A DNA stretch of 64,000 nt, from assembly GCA_019918135.1 (NCBI GenBank), contig WBZZ01000044.1:1-64000 (forward strand), written 5' to 3'. Under the pieces are notes generated by a model. It was not told the origin of the DNA, did not search any database, and saw only the letters and a list, made by a program, of their open reading frames with translations. Positions 60,291 through 64,000 of the stretch are shown here, piece after piece. This stretch comes from Paulinella micropora. Lineage: Eukaryota > Cercozoa > Imbricatea > Euglyphida > Paulinellidae. Positions within the stretch are counted from its first letter, which is position 1. Each line of letters opens with the position of its first letter. The translations under genes and the position numbers were made by a program.

Positions 60291-62525
60291 TTACAAAAAA
60301 TTTGGAACATATTTAAAAATTTGGAAGGGGGACATGTTCCTCTTCCGAAAAAAAACATTTTTTGAAAATTAATAATAATACGAAAAAGCTCACGAGCTCT
60401 GTTTTCTTTTCCTCTATCTCCGACCCGCGCGCGCCACTTTTCACGCTTCTTCGAGGCCGGCCTCGACAGCGACGGGCGGTCGGCAGGGGACGACGGACGG
60501 CAGAGGCCCAGCGCAAACAGCTCCGCGCTGCCGTCCTGGTTGCACGCCGTCAAATCCACTGGCTCCAGCCCCTTCCAGGACACCGGTGCCGACAACAGCG
60601 AGATCTCCACGCCGCGCTTTTCTTGCAGCGCTTTTACTAGCCAGCGCTTGCAGACGTCGAACCGGCAGACGACGGTGCACGGACCCTGTTCCCTGGCCTC
60701 CAGCTTTTCGGCGGCGCTGCGGACCGTTTGCACCGGGTACACACAGAACATGCTCCGGTCACGCTGCAGGTACGTCGTCACCGCCCGCTGGCCCGAGGCC
60801 CTGCGCCACTTGCCGGGCAGCGCGCCCTTGAGCTGCCCCTCGGCCCCGCGCAGCTGGAAACCCAGCTCGTTCGGGTACAAGCCCGCGTAACACGTCAGCG
60901 GGCTGTAGGGCACCGTAGTCGCAATCACCGTCGCCGCTTCCCGCGGGCCGCCTCCCGCGGGCCACACCTCCCCGGTTGCCTGCGCGTCTTGTGCCCCGAA
61001 GACGGCCCGCACGCTGCCCGGAAGAAGGTCCACACGCGACCCGTCTTCCAGACAGTCTAGCTGGCCCCAGCGCCACAGCGCGTCCGCGAGGCAGTTCCCC
61101 CGGCCGCTCGCGCTGTAGCGGCCGTCCCGTGGGTAGAAGGTAGCCGGCGCCACGGCCAGCGGCAGGTACAGCTGCCCGCTGCCCTTGTCCCGCAGCAGCC
61201 GCAGATGGCAGCCCTCGACTTCCGACAAGGACCCGTACTCGGGCGCTACGGCGCCGTAGAAGTGCGGCTTCTTCCGACGGTCCAGCCCCGGCAGCAGCGG
61301 GTACGCGGTCAGGCCCGGCCGTCGTGGCCCGTTCGCACCCTGCAACAAGAAAGCGTCGCGTGCCCGGGTCTGCGGCGCTACCAGCACGGGGCACAGGGCT
61401 ACGGTCAGCGCCGGCAGCGCCAGCGCAAAAAAGTCCAGGACCGAGTTGTTAAGCTGCACCGTACCCCACAGGCGAGTGTACTGGTACAGCACCGCCAGCC
61501 AGCGCTGGCGCGCCACCGAGGGCAGCCCCGCGTCGATGAGCTGGTGGTGGAGCGCCGCTATGGGTTCCAGCAGCACGCCGAGGATGTTGCGGCGCTGGTG
61601 GCTACTGTCGTTAGCCCCCAACGCCGCCGCGGCCGCCTGCAGGCACACCGACACCACGTACAGCGCCGAGTACACGGCGTGGCACTTCTGCACGCTATCA
61701 CGCGCTGTGGCCGGCAGCTCGTTGGACAACTGCGGCAGTGCCACGGTCGCGGCGGTGTCCTGCACCACGCGCCGCAGCTGGCCCAAACACTTAGCGGTCA
61801 ACAGCTCCCGGATGACGTGCTCGAAGCGTTGGTAGCGCGCCCGCGGGCCCTTGACTACCAACCGCGCCACGGCCGCAAGGCCCTGGTGCGTCTTCTTCCT
61901 CTTCTTCTGCTGCTGCTGCTCCGGGGCCGGTTCTTCTTCTTCTTCCGGCCCCTGGAGCCGCCGGCGGAGCCGTCACCGTCGGGACGGGCTCTAGCCAACG
62001 GTCCAGCTCCCGTAACTCGCGGCACAGGCGCGGGTACACGTCCAGGAAGGCCAGCAGGCCCAGCATTAGCGGGTCCCCCCCGCTGATCTCGTGGTCGGGC
62101 TCCATCGTGTGGTTGCGCTGCAGGCCTAGCACCAGCTGGTTGTACTCCCGGCCGTACTCGGAGTTTACAGCGTGCAGCGCTTCTAGCACCAGCGCCAGTT
62201 GCTGCAAGAACCTGTGGAAGTCGCAGTGGTGGCTCACGACCGAAATTTCGTACGCACGCAACCTAGCCAGCACGCGCGCCAGTGACTGGGCCTCCCCGAA
62301 CACTTCCTCTGCCTCTTGTTGCGCGAGCCACTGCTGGAACTCGGGCTTGGTCTGGACATTTTGCAGCAGCTCGCACGCCGTGGTTTGCCACAGGCCGACG
62401 GTGTCGGGGTGTGTGCTAGCCAGCGCTGCGTTTAATTGTGCCAGGTCCGTCACCAATTCACACAGCACACTCGAGGGCTCGGCCCGGTCTGGCTCGTAGA
62501 CGATGCGCGGTCCGGCTGACTGCAT
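60179..62525 (-). pseudogene. unknown gene of about 780 codons, frame changes once, tail overrun into repeats
   Basis: The ATG at 62525 starts MQSAGPRIVYEPDRAEPSSV. The first part is helical (LARVLARLRAYEISVVSHHC) and ends in an acidic run beside a basic patch. The main part, in another frame, contains NNSVLDFFALALPALTVALC, KPHFYGAVAPEYGSLSEVEG, RGNCLADALWRWGQLDCLED and VVCRFDVCKRWLVKALQEKR. There is about one break. The last 85 or so residues (from about 60430 to the stop at 60179) are encoded by low-complexity and transposon-like sequence, so the original stop has probably been lost. Strong third-position GC bias over the main part argues for a real gene until recently. No family recognised. 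Confidence 0.55.
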
Positions 62526-63001
62526 TTGTCTCCTACTTCCAATTGCAGAGACAACAAAACTTTGTCACAGCTCTCTCTCTCTCTCTCTCTCTCTCTCTGG
62601 CTCGCTGTCTCCCTCTCGTGGTGGCCTGGCCCCCCCCCCACCCCGCCTTTTCCCAACAGATCGGCCCCCCCCCACCCGCCTTTCCCCCCCCCCCCTGTGC
62701 AGCCACCCTTTTCTTCCTCCCTCTCCCCTCTGTTCGGGTTCACCTTCTCCCACCAAACAAGCTATGTTTTTCCCCCTTGGAACTTTCGGCCTGCCAGCAT
62801 CATACAGTGGCCCCCCCCCCCCCGCACCCGTTCTCCCTTCCATTCCGCGCGTTGCAAAATGTCGTACTAATCGATTTTTTCCCTCGACGTTTTCTGGCCA
62901 GAGGGGAGGAGGGGGGGGCCGAACAGCAAAAAAAAGAGAGAGAGAGAGAGGGAAGGCCGAGAAATGGAGGGAGGGGAAGAAAATTATAGGCTCCCAAAAA
63001 A
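62526..63001. other. spacer with CT microsatellite and C runs
   Basis: A TC repeat at about 62571-62598, then C-rich blocks to 62820 and an AG repeat at 62936-62952. It ends CCCAAAAAAAAGAGAAAAAA, the same leader as before the RING gene at 36737. No gene. Confidence 0.45.
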
Positions 63002-63602
63002 AAGAGAAAAAAAACTGGTTTTGTGCAGCCAAATGCCGACATTACGATGCTTTGGTGAACAAGGGCGAAACCAAGGACCTAATGTGTGCAAATTGCCTGT
63101 GCGTGGCACGCAACATCGTACAGCACGGGCTCGTTGTGTGAAGCCTGCTTTAAGCAAAACCAAGCGGCAGGGCGCCCTTGCGCCAACTGCCGGGGGGCCC
63201 GATGGCGGCGGCCAACCGCGATCGCCTTGCGGTACAGAACCTCACGATCCGTCCAGCCGCGGCGCCACCTTCCGTCTCGGGGACAAGACGGTCTTGGCCG
63301 ACAAGTGCCCCGTCCTCGCCGCCGCTACTGCAAGTACCACCAGGTTTGCCTGTGTGTGGATTCGCGATTATGCGCATGATGGCGGTTATAAAATTATGGG
63401 AGCTGTTACTCTGTTTACAAAAGATGTGAGTTCGGCCGCCTGCGGCCCGCCTTGCTATCATAAAGCTAGAAAAAAGCTGGTTGGCGGGGCTTGCGAGTGC
63501 TGTGCAATGGATGCGGCCTGTCACAAGGGCTGGGAGTACGTAGGAGCGGTGGCCATAGGAGATGGCGGATATCTTCACTATTCCTTGCGCAAGCAACTCT
63601 AG
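63002..63602 (+). pseudogene. decayed copy of the RING/TRAF-type gene
   Basis: The C-terminal half is intact and close to the gene at 36737 (ASTTRFACVW, GACECCAMDAACHKGWEYVG, ending SLRKQL). The RING part is recognisable (CANCLCVARNIVQHG) but broken, with about two or three frame changes and loss of some finger residues. Both flanks are also copied, so this is a segmental duplication that then decayed. Confidence 0.75.
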
Positions 63603-64000
63603 ACTTTTTTTTGCAGGTGTGTTTGTGCCACAACCTATTTTTCAAACCTCCTCCCCGCACCTCTTCTTTCTAGACTCACCTGTGCCGAAGCTTTCGTTGA
63701 ATAAAAACTCTGCCCAAGGATTTCCAAAAAAATTATTTTACTGAATAAAAGCTTTTTTGTACCAAAGTCAGACCGTTTGGTGCGGGCTGAAGAGAACACA
63801 GCTCGATGTTATCTGGCGAAAATTAGCGGGCTTGCCCGCAGTTCTTTTTTATTGCCCTCTGGGCCGGCCTGCCGCCTCGACCTTTTTCTGCGCGCAGACG
63901 TTTAGGACCGACGCGTACATGGCCGAAATGAGAGACTCGGAGGCCGAGCGGGAAAACGTCGTAAAATACTGGGTGCTCTGGAAATGTCGCTGCAACAAAT
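63603..64000. repeat. copied downstream flank of the RING gene, running off the window
   Basis: Matches 37337-38040 in order: CAACCTATTTTTCAAACCTC, GAAGCTTTCGTTGAATAAAA, GTACCAAAGTCAGACCGTTT and TCTGCGCGCAGAC, then the gene fragment MAEMRDSEAERENVVKYWVL at 63918-63980. In this copy the fragment continues (WKCRCNK) to the window edge, so a fuller gene may lie beyond it. Confidence 0.65.

Noticed and set aside
61205-62086. 293-codon plus-strand frame opposite the 60179-62525 gene
   Set aside because: Antisense shadow with Gln/Arg/His-rich composition; the minus strand has the natural codon bias.
1-64000. tRNA or rRNA genes
   Set aside because: No cloverleaf-like stretch with T-loop and acceptor pairing was noticed on reading, and no rRNA-like conserved sequence.
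1-64000. Retroelement, Polinton-like or other capsid-bearing element nested in the window
   Set aside because: No reverse transcriptase, integrase, protein-primed polymerase or capsid signature was recognised, and no long terminal repeats were seen.

Overview
The window reads as a GC-rich, mostly intron-free stretch of a large protist-type DNA genome. The best fit is an accessory region of a large double-stranded DNA virus of the amoeba/alga kind, or DNA derived from one. This rests on three things: genes are packed on both strands in the first 16 kb; A-rich leaders sit just before several ATGs and AATAAA signals follow some stops, with no bacterial ribosome-binding sites; and the recognisable families (F-box/leucine-rich-repeat paralogues, RING/TRAF zinc finger, Sel1 repeats, HNH nuclease, nicotinamidase-like enzyme, divergent protein kinase) are typical of such genomes. 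No hallmark gene (major capsid, polymerase, packaging ATPase) was recognised, so the assignment is an inference, and a protist nuclear region is not excluded.

Layout. 1-16.2 kb: about ten unique genes with short spacers. They are a broken unknown gene, two unknown small proteins, a coiled-coil protein, a broken kinase-like gene, a predicted N-myristoylated protein, a broken membrane glycoprotein, a 434-codon unknown, a Ser-rich unknown of about 580 codons, a 191-residue unknown, a nicotinamidase-like protein with a 500-residue extension, and an HNH nuclease. Small palindromic elements (CCAGCCCGC/GCGGGCTGG hairpin plus a GGGGGGCATGCCCCCC palindrome) are scattered here and have landed inside at least three genes.

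16.2-64 kb: mostly non-coding mosaic built from a handful of short modules repeated tens of times in both orientations. The modules are a gene-end motif (core GTGCCAAGTGTAAGACTTTG), a GAGCCCCCCGGGCTC palindrome, a transposon-like unit with inverted ends (TTTTCATATTTTTC ... CTTGCGCAC), a TTTGGCGCCAAA module, and purine/pyrimidine tracts. Islands of genes are embedded: a Sel1-repeat protein, two large F-box-like/LRR paralogues (781 and 674 residues) with at least three decayed partial copies, two further F-box/LRR genes, a RING/TRAF-type zinc-finger protein with a decayed second copy at the right end, a possible histone-fold protein, a coiled-coil protein and several unknowns.

How it fits together. 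The gene-end motif directly follows the stop codons of the 674-residue LRR gene and the Sel1 gene. Most solitary copies in the mosaic therefore look like the tails of lost gene copies, and the accessory region looks like a zone of gene duplication and decay. The F-box/LRR and RING proteins would be expected to act together as ubiquitin-ligase adaptors against host proteins. Several genes change reading frame along their length. In this homopolymer-rich sequence that may be real decay or base-calling error, and the sequence alone cannot separate the two.
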